A DNA stretch of 7,079 bases. Origin: Betaproteobacteria bacterium (lineage in GTDB: Bacteria > Pseudomonadota > Gammaproteobacteria > Burkholderiales > Burkholderiaceae_C). A program made the position numbers and the translations under genes. The number at the start of each line of letters is the position of its first letter. Positions within the stretch are counted from its first letter, which is position 1. This document shows positions 1 to 5,926 of this stretch, piece after piece. The notes under the pieces are model-generated. The model was given only the letters and a program-made list of their open reading frames with translations, made no database searches and was not told the DNA's origin. The stretch lies in contig RFSP01000098.1 of the NCBI GenBank assembly GCA_009923895.1, positions 1-7,079 of the forward strand. Reading direction: 5' to 3'.

Positions 1-430
1 CGATCACGTCGAAGACGTCGTCGTCAGGATGGCCCAGCGCCGGCTTGTGATACCCGATCGCGACGATCGGTTCGGCGTCGAATTCGACTTCGACGCGGCG
101 TTCACCCCGCTGCTCCGGCTCGACCGTCACGATCTCGGGTGCGGCGCCCGCCGCCGGAATCTTCCCGAATGTCTGTTCGATCAGGGCGATGACCTCTTTC
201 GGATTGACGTCCCCCACCAGCGCGATCGTCGCATTGTTCGGACCATAATAGGTCTTGAAGAAGGCGGCGGTGTCCGCCGGGGTCAGGGACAGGATGTCCG
301 ATCCCCACCCGATGGTCGGCACGCCATAGGGATGCGCCCGGAAGGCCGCGGAGGTGAAGGTTTCAAACAGCAAGCCGTTCGGGCTGTCGTCGTTCCGCAA
401 CCGGCGCTCTTCCATCACCACGCCGCGCTC
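1..430 (-). other. M16 (insulinase-like) peptidase segment, C-terminal side of the leuS fusion frame
   Basis: About 143 residues resemble the middle of the N-terminal domain of bacterial M16 zinc peptidases. In order they show VVMEERRLRNDDSPNGLL, SAAFRAHPYGVPTIGW, a FFKTYYGPNNATIALVGDV stretch (the YYxPNNATxxxVGD motif is the family hallmark), a linker, GERRVEVEFDAEP, and GYHKPALGHPDDDVFDV. The zinc-binding HxxEH motif, which should lie about 70 residues before the EERR segment, is absent because LeuRS sequence occupies that place. This piece alone could not be a peptidase. The wording is closer to M16 proteins I associate with Nitrospirota or delta-type proteobacteria than to the Burkholderiales PqqL-like forms, but that is from memory. 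The left end is cut by the window, so the C-terminal domain is not visible. Confidence 0.85.
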
Positions 431-1597
431 TTTGTCGGCATACCATTCATGCCACTGGCGATAGTCGTAATGCGGCTCCCCATCGACGTGCACCACCTGC
501 ACGATGGGAATCCCATAGTTCAAAGCGAAAGCAAAATCACGCTCGTCATGGCCGGGCACGCCCATGACGGCGCCGTCACCGTAGCTCATGAGCACGTAAT
601 TGCCCACCCACACGTCCACAGCCTCGCCAGTCAGCGGATGGTGGACCACAAGCCCAGTGCGCACGCCCCGCTTTTCTTGGGTGGCCATTTCGGCTTCGGT
701 CGTTCCACCGGCCTTGCATTGGGCAATGAAGGCCGCCACCTCGGGCTGCGTTTGCGCTGCGTGAGCCGCCAAAGGATGCTCGGGTGCCACGGCGCAGAAG
801 GTGACGCCCATGAGGGTGTCTGCCCGGGTGGTGAACACATACAGCCGTCCGTCTTGGACCTTTTTGCCTGCTGCATCGCAAATGTCGTGCGTGAACGCAA
901 AGCGCACGCCCTCGCTGCGACCGATCCAGTTTTCCTGCATGAGCTTGACCCGCTCGGGCCAGCCAGGGAGGTGACGCTGCACGTGCTCCAGCAGCTCTTC
1001 GGCGTATTGGGTGATCTTGAGGTAGTACCCCGGAATCTCACGCTTTTCAACCAGAGCGCCCGAGCGCCATCCGCGCCCGTCGATGACCTGCTCGTTGGCC
1101 AGCACCGTCTGATCCACAGGGTCCCAGTTGACAACCTGCGTGCGTCGCTCGGCGATGCCCGCTTCCAGCATCTTTAAGAAAAGCCACTGGTTCCACCGGT
1201 AGTAGTCGGGCTGGCAGGTGGTGACCTCACGACTCCAATCAATGGCCAATCCCATCGACTTCATCTGGCCCTTCATGTGCGCAATGTTGTCGTAGGTCCA
1301 CTTCGCGGGTGGCACCTTGTTTTTCATCGCGGCGTTTTCGGCCGGCAGACCAAAGGCGTCCCACCCCATGGGCATGAGCACGTTGTAGCCCTTCATCCGA
1401 AGATGGCGGGTCAACATGTCATTGATGGTGTAGTTGCGCACATGCCCCATGTGCAGCTTGCCGCTGGGGTAGGGCAGCATGGAGCAGGCGTAGAACTTGG
1501 GTCGGCTGGTGTCTTCAATGACCCGGTAAACATCGCGGGCTTGCCAGACCGCTTGAACCGCGGATTCGACTTCGGCAGGGACGTATTTCTCGTTCAT
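1..1597 (-). CDS. leuS: Leucyl-tRNA synthetase N-terminal part, fused in frame to an M16 peptidase segment; runs off left edge
   Basis: Translating the minus strand from the ATG at 1597-1595 gives 532 codons without a stop up to the window edge. Residues 1 to about 389 are a class I leucyl-tRNA synthetase, which charges tRNA-Leu in the cytoplasm. The start MNEKYVPAEVES matches the family. The ATP-binding HMGH motif is at residues 49-52, WDAFGLPAE follows, and VNWDPVDQTVLANEQVIDG lies near 165-180. The editing domain is entered with the Thr-rich TTRADTLMG and the VPGHDERD segment. After WYADKERG (about 385-392) the LeuRS sequence stops. What follows is VVMEERRLRNDDSPNG and then M16 peptidase sequence. 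The KMSKS loop, catalytic-domain C-half and anticodon-binding domain, expected in a protein of roughly 860-880 residues, are missing. The start lies 23 bases after the exbD stop with no strong Shine-Dalgarno, suggesting co-transcription. The LeuRS identity is certain. Whether the fusion exists in a cell is doubtful. Confidence 0.9.
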   Translation of the reverse strand, partial: MNEKYVPAEVESAVQAVWQARDVYRVIEDTSRPKFYACSMLPYPSGKLHMGHVRNYTINDMLTRHLRMKGYNVLMPMGWDAFGLPAENAAMKNKVPPAKWTYDNIAHMKGQMKSMGLAIDWSREVTTCQPDYYRWNQWLFLKMLEAGIAERRTQVVNWDPVDQTVLANEQVIDGRGWRSGALVEKREIPGYYLKITQYAEELLEHVQRHLPGWPERVKLMQENWIGRSEGVRFAFTHDICDAAGKKVQDGRLYVFTTRADTLMGVTFCAVAPEHPLAAHAAQTQPEVAAFIAQCKAGGTTEAEMATQEKRGVRTGLVVHHPLTGEAVDVWVGNYVLMSYGDGAVMGVPGHDERDFAFALNYGIPIVQVVHVDGEPHYDYRQWHEWYADKERGVVMEERRLRNDDSPNGLLFETFTSAAFRAHPYGVPTIGWGSDILSLTPADTAAFFKTYYGPNNATIALVGDVNPKEVIALIEQTFGKIPAAGAAPEIVTVEPEQRGERRVEVEFDAEPIVAIGYHKPALGHPDDDVFDVI

Positions 1598-1620
1598 GCT
1601 GCCGATTGTAGGAGCCTGGG

Positions 1621-2040
1621 TCAGCGGGGCGGGCTTTCAGTGACAAAGCCAATGCGCGACAAGCCGCCTTCTTGGATCCAACCAATCACCGTGGCCACCT
1701 CACCGTAGGGCACGCCGCGGTCGGCCCGAAGCTGCACCTCGGTGGCGGGGTTGGACTGCGCCGCTTGCCGGATCCGCGCGCGCAGGGCCTCTGGCGATAT
1801 GGGGTCACTGGCCAGAAACAGGCGTCCTTGGTCGTCCATGGCCAGTGCCAATGTGGTGGGCGCAGATGACGGCGTGGCGCCAGTGGCTTGGGGCAGATCC
1901 AGCCGCAGGCTCGTGGCCATGAGGGGCGCAGCAATGATGAAGATCACCAGCAACACGAGCATGACATCGATGAGGGGCGTCATGTTGATGTCGCTCATGG
2001 GAGACGACCCGCTGGGGCGCTCAAATCGGCCAAACGACAC
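1621..2040 (-). CDS. exbD: ExbD/TolR-family biopolymer transport protein
   Basis: This 139-residue inner-membrane protein is the peptidoglycan-side partner of ExbB in a proton-driven energiser. Residues 1-20 are a short cytoplasmic head. A single transmembrane helix lies about 21-43 (MTPLIDVMLVLLVIFIIAAP) and carries the proton-path aspartate at residue 25, the same position as Asp25 of E. coli ExbD. The remainder is a periplasmic ExbD/TolR domain (about 60-135) with the typical QLRADRGVPYGEV segment. Length is normal. The start codon is GTG at 2040-2038. It is preferred over the ATG at codon 15 because a strong AGGGGGA sits 7 bases upstream and because the N-terminal head matches the family. 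Only 3 bases separate it from the exbB stop, so translation is probably coupled. No tonB or tolA-tolB-pal genes are nearby, so the ExbD-versus-TolR label rests on context only. Confidence 0.92.
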   Translation of the reverse strand: MSFGRFERPSGSSPMSDINMTPLIDVMLVLLVIFIIAAPLMATSLRLDLPQATGATPSSAPTTLALAMDDQGRLFLASDPISPEALRARIRQAAQSNPATEVQLRADRGVPYGEVATVIGWIQEGGLSRIGFVTESPPR

Positions 2041-2043
2041 TGC

Positions 2044-2703
2044 TCAATCCCCCTGCCCGGGATGCTCGAGCGCCAATTCCCGCAGGTCGTGTGCGAATCC
2101 CTCCAAGGCGACTTCGCACGCATTGACCCACTTGCCAAACAGGTTGTAGGCCAGCACGGCGGGAATGGCCACGGCCAACCCAGCGGCCGTCATGATCAGC
2201 GCCTCACCCACAGGCCCCGCCACCTTGTCCAGCGTGAAGTTGCCGGCCGAGCCGATCTCCATCAACGCATGGTAGATGCCCCATACCGTCCCAAACAGCC
2301 CCACAAAGGGCGCGGTACTGCCAATGGAGGCCAGCATCACTTGGCCGAACTGCAATGTCATCAAGCTGCTTTGCAAGGCCTCCCGCAGCCGTCTCGTGAG
2401 CTGAGACTGACGGTGGGACTGGCCCTCCAGCGTGTCATTCACGGGTCTGAGACGCGCAGCGTCCACCAAAGGCCACAAGATGCGTTCCCGGTCGAGGCCG
2501 GCCAGACGTTGCTCGGCCAGTGACCAGTCCGGGGCGGCCCAGAAGGCGGGGATGGCCCGATCCAGGTCTTGTCGAACCCGCCGAAGGACCAAGGTTTTCC
2601 ACAAAATCACCACCCAGGCTGACACCGACATCAACAGCAGGACAAGGGTCACGGCCCGCCCAATGGCGTCGCTGCGTTGCAAGAACTCCGACAGACCGTC
2701 CAT
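2044..2703 (-). CDS. exbB: ExbB/TolQ/MotA-family proton channel protein
   Basis: This 219-residue inner-membrane protein forms the multimeric proton channel that works with ExbD. Three transmembrane segments are visible: about 16-38, about 122-148 (LASIGSTAPFVGLFGTVWGI, the family signature) and about 165-190 (GEALIMTAAGLAVAIPAVLA). A charged cytoplasmic loop lies between the first two. Topology and length fit ExbB/TolQ. The ATG at 2703-2701 is 9 bases after the dapB stop and has no strong ribosome-binding site, so it probably depends on translation of the upstream frame. Its place between dapB and exbD/leuS, rather than after ybgC and before tolR-tolA-tolB-pal, argues against it being the true TolQ. 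The energised outer-membrane partner cannot be told from this window. Confidence 0.92.
   Translation of the reverse strand: MDGLSEFLQRSDAIGRAVTLVLLLMSVSAWVVILWKTLVLRRVRQDLDRAIPAFWAAPDWSLAEQRLAGLDRERILWPLVDAARLRPVNDTLEGQSHRQSQLTRRLREALQSSLMTLQFGQVMLASIGSTAPFVGLFGTVWGIYHALMEIGSAGNFTLDKVAGPVGEALIMTAAGLAVAIPAVLAYNLFGKWVNACEVALEGFAHDLRELALEHPGQGD
2048..2054 (-). promoter_or_regulatory. Shine-Dalgarno of exbD
   Basis: The minus strand reads AGGGGGA, 7 bases before the GTG codon at 2040. It lies inside the last codons of exbB and decides the exbD start in favour of GTG over the internal ATG at codon 15. Confidence 0.65.
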
Positions 2704-2712
2704 GACAGCGGG

Positions 2713-3921
2713 CTACCAGCCCAGTACCGCGTCCATGCCGAACAGCCCACGGTCACGGCCCGCCAAGAAGCGGGCCGCTTGCAAACTGCCTTGTGCGTAA
2801 CCCGCCCGGCTGCTGCTGCGGTGGGTGATTTCAATGCGTTCACCCGTTCCCGCAAAGAGCACCGTGTGGTCACCCACGATGTCTCCGCCCCGGATGGCAG
2901 AAAACCCGATGCTGCCCGGCACCCGCTCTCCGGTCACCCCTTCGCGAGCGAAGACGGCGCAATCGGCCAATTGACGTCCTGTGGCCGCCGCGAGCACCTC
3001 GCCCATCTTCAAGGCGGTTCCACTGGGCGCGTCAATCTTGTGTTTGTGATGGGCTTCAATGACTTCCATGTCGTAGCCTTGTGACAAGGCGCGCGCCGCC
3101 ACATCCAACAGCTTCAAAACCACGTTCACGCCCACGCTCATATTGGGCGCCATGACGATGGCCATGTGTTGAGCGTGCTCGGCGATCTTGGCTTTTTCGG
3201 CCTCGCTGAAGCCCGTGGTGCCGATCACCATCTTCACGCCCAGCCGTTGACAGGCTTGGAGGTGCTGCAAGGTGCCTTCGGGCCGGGTGAAGTCGATCAA
3301 CACGTCGCAGGCCGCCAGCGCCACATCCAAGTCAGCGCAGACTTTCACCCCAGAGTCCCGACCCAAGAAGGCTGCGGCATCCTCACCGATGGCAGGGCTG
3401 GTGGCCACATCCAGGGCGCCCGCGAGGCTCAAATCTTCGCTCGCCAGCACAAGGGCGCGGGGCTCGAACTTGCCTTTCGCAGGAGCAATGGCGGCCACGA
3501 ACTGGTCTTCATCGGGAAGGTCCGACGGTGCGTCCAGTTTCTTCAGCAGGTCACCCTGAAAATGAGCCACCACATGACGACGAATGGGCTCACTGCCCGG
3601 GCGTCGCAAGGTGAACATGTAGTCCCAACGGTCGCCATGAAAGGCATCGCTGAGCATGGGCGAGCCCAAAATTTCGCGCACTTGCGCGCGGGTCATGCCT
3701 GGGCGAACCTGGGCGATTTGTTCTCGCGTGACGGCATTGCCCTGGACGATGTCGATCCTGTAGGGCGTGATCAAGCCCAGGAAGGCCTGTCCGGGGGCTG
3801 AAGGCACGGCGCAGCCGCTGCACAGGGCCACAAGGGCTGCGCTCAGCGACACGATCAGGGGCCTGCGCCCCCCAAGGCGGGAGCGGCGGTGCATTCTGAT
3901 TTCTGGGTTCATCGATATCAT
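2713..3921 (-). CDS. dapB: BamE lipoprotein fused in frame to N-terminally truncated dihydrodipicolinate reductase (DapB)
   Basis: One open frame of 402 codons holds two unrelated proteins. Residues about 158-402 are DapB, the cytoplasmic NAD(P)H-dependent 4-hydroxy-tetrahydrodipicolinate reductase of the DAP/lysine pathway. Visible motifs are LIDFTRPEGTL (208-218), IGTTGF (233-238), APNMSVGVNV (258-267), the catalytic IEAHHKHKIDAPSGTA (288-303, with the conserved His pair and Lys) and IRGGDIVGDHTVLF (343-356). DapB normally starts about 22-24 residues earlier with the GASGRMG dinucleotide-binding loop, and that loop is absent here in every minus-strand frame. Instead residues 1 to about 155 are BamE (see separate entry). 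The start is uncertain: ATG codons at 3921, 3912 and 3894 share the frame and none has a clear ribosome-binding site. The TAG stop is 9 bases before exbB. As read, DapB could not bind cofactor normally and would carry an export signal. Confidence 0.88.
   Translation of the reverse strand: MISMNPEIRMHRRSRLGGRRPLIVSLSAALVALCSGCAVPSAPGQAFLGLITPYRIDIVQGNAVTREQIAQVRPGMTRAQVREILGSPMLSDAFHGDRWDYMFTLRRPGSEPIRRHVVAHFQGDLLKKLDAPSDLPDEDQFVAAIAPAKGKFEPRALVLASEDLSLAGALDVATSPAIGEDAAAFLGRDSGVKVCADLDVALAACDVLIDFTRPEGTLQHLQACQRLGVKMVIGTTGFSEAEKAKIAEHAQHMAIVMAPNMSVGVNVVLKLLDVAARALSQGYDMEVIEAHHKHKIDAPSGTALKMGEVLAAATGRQLADCAVFAREGVTGERVPGSIGFSAIRGGDIVGDHTVLFAGTGERIEITHRSSSRAGYAQGSLQAARFLAGRDRGLFGMDAVLGW
3450..3921 (-). 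other. bamE: BamE (SmpA/OmlA) outer-membrane assembly lipoprotein portion of the fused frame
   Basis: The first 155 or so residues are BamE, a small outer-membrane lipoprotein of the BAM complex that inserts beta-barrel proteins. A basic n-region and hydrophobic stretch (about 20-34) lead to a lipobox-like LCSGC with the modifiable Cys at residue 37. The SmpA/OmlA domain follows, with YRIDIVQGNAVTREQI (54-69), VRPGMTRAQVREILGSP (72-88), DRWDYMFT (97-104) and HFQGDLLKKL (120-129). Counting from the third Met (3894), Cys would be residue 28, a more usual signal length. The C-terminal tail and stop expected soon after FVAAI (141-145) are not seen. The frame runs into DapB at about residue 155-160. 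The gene is divergent from fur, a usual comamonad arrangement as I recall it. The core BamE domain itself looks complete. Confidence 0.85.
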
Positions 3922-3962
3922 CGGCAGATTTTAGCGGTCCCGCCACGCCCCCCACAGCCCCC
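3922..3962. promoter_or_regulatory. Divergent fur / bamE intergenic region with a candidate minus-strand -10
   Basis: The short gap between the two divergent starts must hold, or overlap, both promoters. On the minus strand TAAAAT (3933-3928) is a good -10 candidate, though its -35 at a 17-base spacing (TGTGGG) is poor. A start near 3921 would favour the later ATG codons of bamE. For fur, TATCAT at 3916-3921 with TTCTGA at 3894-3899 is only a weak candidate. No Fur-box-like inverted repeat is visible. The stretch just before the fur ATG is C-rich and contains no Shine-Dalgarno. Confidence 0.35.
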
Positions 3963-4391
3963 ATGAGTCGAGCAGAAGATCTCAAGAGCAGCGGCCTGAA
4001 GGCCACCTTGCCTCGCCTGAAAATCTTGGAGGTGTTTGAGCGTGCGCCTCAACGCCACATGACGGCGGAGGATGTCTACAAGACCCTTTTGACCGAAGGG
4101 TCGGATATCGGATTGGCCACGGTCTACCGGGTGCTCATGCAGTTTGAACAGGCGGGGCTCCTGAGGCGCAGCAATTTCGATTCCGGCAAGGCCATCTTCG
4201 AGATCAACGAAGGCCAACACCACGATCACCTGGTGTGCTTGAGTTGTGGCCGAGTGGAGGAGTTTTTTGACGCTGCCATTGAGCGCCGCCAGCGCGAAGT
4301 GGCCATGGCCAGGGGCTTTGAGTTGCAAGAGCACTCGTTGGCCTTGTACGCCCGGTGCACTCGCTCCGGGTGCCCGCACCGCACCCGCTGA
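3963..4391 (+). CDS. fur: Ferric uptake regulator Fur
   Basis: This 142-residue iron-responsive repressor binds Fur boxes as a dimer when loaded with Fe(II). The N-terminal winged-helix domain (about 1-83) contains the family start GLKATLPRLKILEVF (11-25) and the recognition helix DIGLATVYRVLMQF (48-61). The C-terminal dimer and metal domain has the regulatory HHDHL (86-90), a structural zinc CxxC at Cys92/Cys95 and a second Cys pair at 132 and 137. Length and motifs are complete, so I expect a functional protein. No ribosome-binding site precedes the ATG, but no earlier start fits the family N-terminus. It is divergent from bamE and convergent with hprK, with the two stop codons directly adjoining. 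The usual adjacency to bamE supports the call. Confidence 0.96.
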   Translation: MSRAEDLKSSGLKATLPRLKILEVFERAPQRHMTAEDVYKTLLTEGSDIGLATVYRVLMQFEQAGLLRRSNFDSGKAIFEINEGQHHDHLVCLSCGRVEEFFDAAIERRQREVAMARGFELQEHSLALYARCTRSGCPHRTR

Positions 4392-4410
4392 TCAGCCCTG
4401 CTGGTCAGCG
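4386..4410 (+). terminator. Hairpin spanning the fur and hprK stop codons
   Basis: The plus strand has CGCTGATCAGC at 4386-4396, a CCT loop, and GCTGGTCAGCG at 4400-4410. As RNA in the fur direction this is an 11-bp stem with one G-U wobble and a 3-base loop. It covers the fur TGA (4389-4391) and the hprK stop (4394-4392). In the hprK direction the wobble becomes a C-A mismatch, so the stem is weaker. No T-run follows on either side, so this is not a textbook intrinsic terminator. It may protect the 3' end or help separate the convergent transcripts. Confidence 0.4.
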
Positions 4411-5348
4411 TTCAGCGCACGTTGGTGTCGCTGGACAAATTCCCGGTAAGTGTCAATGCCGCGAAGTTGCAAGATGGTGTTTCTCACGGCGGCTTCCACC
4501 AGCACGGCCAAGTTGCGCCCTGCATCCACTGCAATCACCACCTTGCGTACGGGGATGTGCATGATTTCTTCGTGCAGCGGCTCGGTGGGGATGCGCTCAA
4601 AGTCACGGTCCAGGATTTCCTTGCGCACCAAATGCACGATCAGCTTCAGCCGCATCTTGCGACGCACCGCGGTTTCGCCAAAGATGGCCTTGATGTCAAG
4701 CAGACCAATGCCGCGAACTTCCAGCAAGTTCATCAGCAGCTCCGGGCATCGACCCTCGATGGCTGTCTGAGAAATCCGGTAGAGGTCTACCGCGTCGTCA
4801 GCCACCAAGCCATGGCCGCGCGATACCAACTCCAAACCCAACTCGCTTTTGCCAAGTCCAGACTCGCCCGTGATCAACACGCCCAAGCCCAAGATGTCCA
4901 TCAGCACCCCATGGCGCGTGATGCGGTCGGCAAACAAGTGGCTCAAGTATTCGCGCACCACGTCAATCACGTGTCCAGCAGACTCCCCTGTGACGAACAG
5001 TGGAATGTCGGCCCGGTCGCACATGGCAGACAAGCGATCGGGCGGCGTTTCGCCGTCGGCCACGATGATGACCGGAGGCTCCAGCGTGATGATTCGGGCA
5101 ATGCGCCGCTCCATGTCCTCGGGGGCGGAGGCCAAGAGGTAAGCCACCTCGCGTCGCCCCACAATCTGCACCCGATAAGGGTGGATGTAATTGAGGTAGC
5201 CGATCAAGTCGGCCGCGGAGTGCGCATCGCGAACGGCCGCATCGTCAAATCGGCGCTCCGGATGGGCGCGGCCCGCAGCCCATTGCCAATGCAGCGCCTC
5301 ACGGTGCGCCTCAAAGAGGGCTTCGGCGCTGATGGAGGTGGGTTTCAT
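4392..5348 (-). CDS. hprK: HPr kinase/phosphorylase
   Basis: This 318-residue cytoplasmic enzyme phosphorylates and dephosphorylates a serine of the PTS carrier HPr and NPr-like proteins. The N-terminal domain spans about 1-130. The kinase domain has HGVLMDILG (146-154), Walker A GESGLGKS (161-168), the catalytic LVADDAVDLY region with Asp184/Asp185, and the HprK signature EVRGIGLLDIKAIFGETAVR (210-229). The C-terminal LVEAAVRNTILQLRGIDTY segment is family-typical. Length is normal and all key residues are present. It lies 19 bases downstream of ptsN, so they are probably co-transcribed. The last codons take part in the hairpin shared with fur. In betaproteobacteria this enzyme belongs to a regulatory rather than a sugar-transporting PTS. 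No ptsH or ptsI is in the window. Confidence 0.97.
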   Translation of the reverse strand: MKPTSISAEALFEAHREALHWQWAAGRAHPERRFDDAAVRDAHSAADLIGYLNYIHPYRVQIVGRREVAYLLASAPEDMERRIARIITLEPPVIIVADGETPPDRLSAMCDRADIPLFVTGESAGHVIDVVREYLSHLFADRITRHGVLMDILGLGVLITGESGLGKSELGLELVSRGHGLVADDAVDLYRISQTAIEGRCPELLMNLLEVRGIGLLDIKAIFGETAVRRKMRLKLIVHLVRKEILDRDFERIPTEPLHEEIMHIPVRKVVIAVDAGRNLAVLVEAAVRNTILQLRGIDTYREFVQRHQRALNADQQG

Positions 5349-5367
5349 GGGCCGCTGGGCGTGGGCC

Positions 5368-5838
5368 TCAGGCCACCGACTGCAGCGGTTGCCAGTCGGT
5401 GATCAGCCGATGCAGCGTGGTGGGATCAGGCTCTGATTTCAGTCGCTCTCGAAGCGCGCGATCTGACAGCATCTCGGCAATCTCCGACAGGATTTCCAAA
5501 TGGCGCTGCGTCGCAGCCTCGGGCACCAACAAGAAGATTAACAGGCTGACCGGTTCCTCGTCGGGCGCTTCAAAGGCAATTGCGTTTTGAAGTCGCAAGA
5601 CGGCGGCCAGCGGATTTTTCAGTCCCTTGATCCGGCCATGCGGAATGGCCACGCCATGACCCAAGCCGGTGGATGCCAGGCGTTCGCGGGCAAACAGGCT
5701 GTCGGAGACGACCCCGCGGGCCACGGCCTGCTCGTTCTCGAACAGCAAGCCCGCTTGCTCAAACGCGCGCTTCTTGCTCGTGGCATCGACGTCCACCAAG
5801 ACTTGATTGACAGGAAGAATGGAGGCGAGGCGGTTCAT
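5368..5838 (-). CDS. ptsN: PTS IIA-like nitrogen regulatory protein (EIIA-Ntr)
   Basis: This 156-residue cytoplasmic phosphoacceptor of the nitrogen PTS receives phosphate from NPr on a histidine and regulates potassium, nitrogen and stress functions by protein contacts. The PTS EIIA type-2 domain fills the protein. LASTGLGHGVAIPHGRI (55-70) carries the active-site His at residue 67, and EEPVSLLIFLLVPEAATQRHLEILSEIA is the conserved second half (95-122). Length and motifs are complete. A modest AGG lies 7 bases before the ATG. The order hpf-ptsN-hprK is a familiar proteobacterial module, and a candidate promoter lies directly upstream. Confidence 0.96.
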   Translation of the reverse strand: MNRLASILPVNQVLVDVDATSKKRAFEQAGLLFENEQAVARGVVSDSLFARERLASTGLGHGVAIPHGRIKGLKNPLAAVLRLQNAIAFEAPDEEPVSLLIFLLVPEAATQRHLEILSEIAEMLSDRALRERLKSEPDPTTLHRLITDWQPLQSVA

Positions 5839-5883
5839 GGAAAAGCCTGGGTCAAGCCCAAGGAGGTACCCGCAGACTGACGG

Positions 5884-5914
5884 ATTATAGAAAGCTCGGC
5901 CGCGGCCAACGCAA
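5884..5914 (-). promoter_or_regulatory. ptsN: Candidate sigma-70 promoter for ptsN-hprK
   Basis: In the 88-base gap between hpf and ptsN the minus strand carries a perfect TATAAT (5889-5884). TTGCGT (5914-5909) lies 19 bases upstream. TTGGCC, at a 14-base spacing, is the alternative, so the -35 is uncertain. A start near 5877 would give a leader of about 39 bases to the ptsN ATG. This would let ptsN-hprK be expressed apart from hpf. Confidence 0.4.
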
Positions 5915-5926
5915 GGGGCAAGCGGC

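Noticed and set aside
29..1177. Plus-strand open frame of 382 codons opposite leuS/M16
   Set aside because: It lies wholly antisense to clear LeuRS and M16 protein sequence, shows no recognisable domain, and its composition is that expected from the opposite strand of GC-rich coding DNA.
1605..1610. TACAAT on the minus strand just before leuS as a promoter -10
   Set aside because: It lies only about 8 bases from the ATG and has no convincing -35. leuS is more simply read as the last gene of the exbB-exbD operon.
3918..4379. Minus-strand open frame of 153 codons opposite fur
   Set aside because: It is antisense to a complete Fur with both zinc sites, with no motif of its own.
4422..5402. Plus-strand open frame of 326 codons opposite hprK
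   Set aside because: It is antisense to an intact HprK with full motifs. The translation is low-complexity, rich in His, Gln and Val, with no family resemblance.
5898..5907. GGCCGCGGCC palindrome between hpf and ptsN as a terminator
   Set aside because: It is a perfect 10-base palindrome with no loop and no following T-run. It sits between the candidate -35 and -10 and is likely chance in GC-rich DNA.
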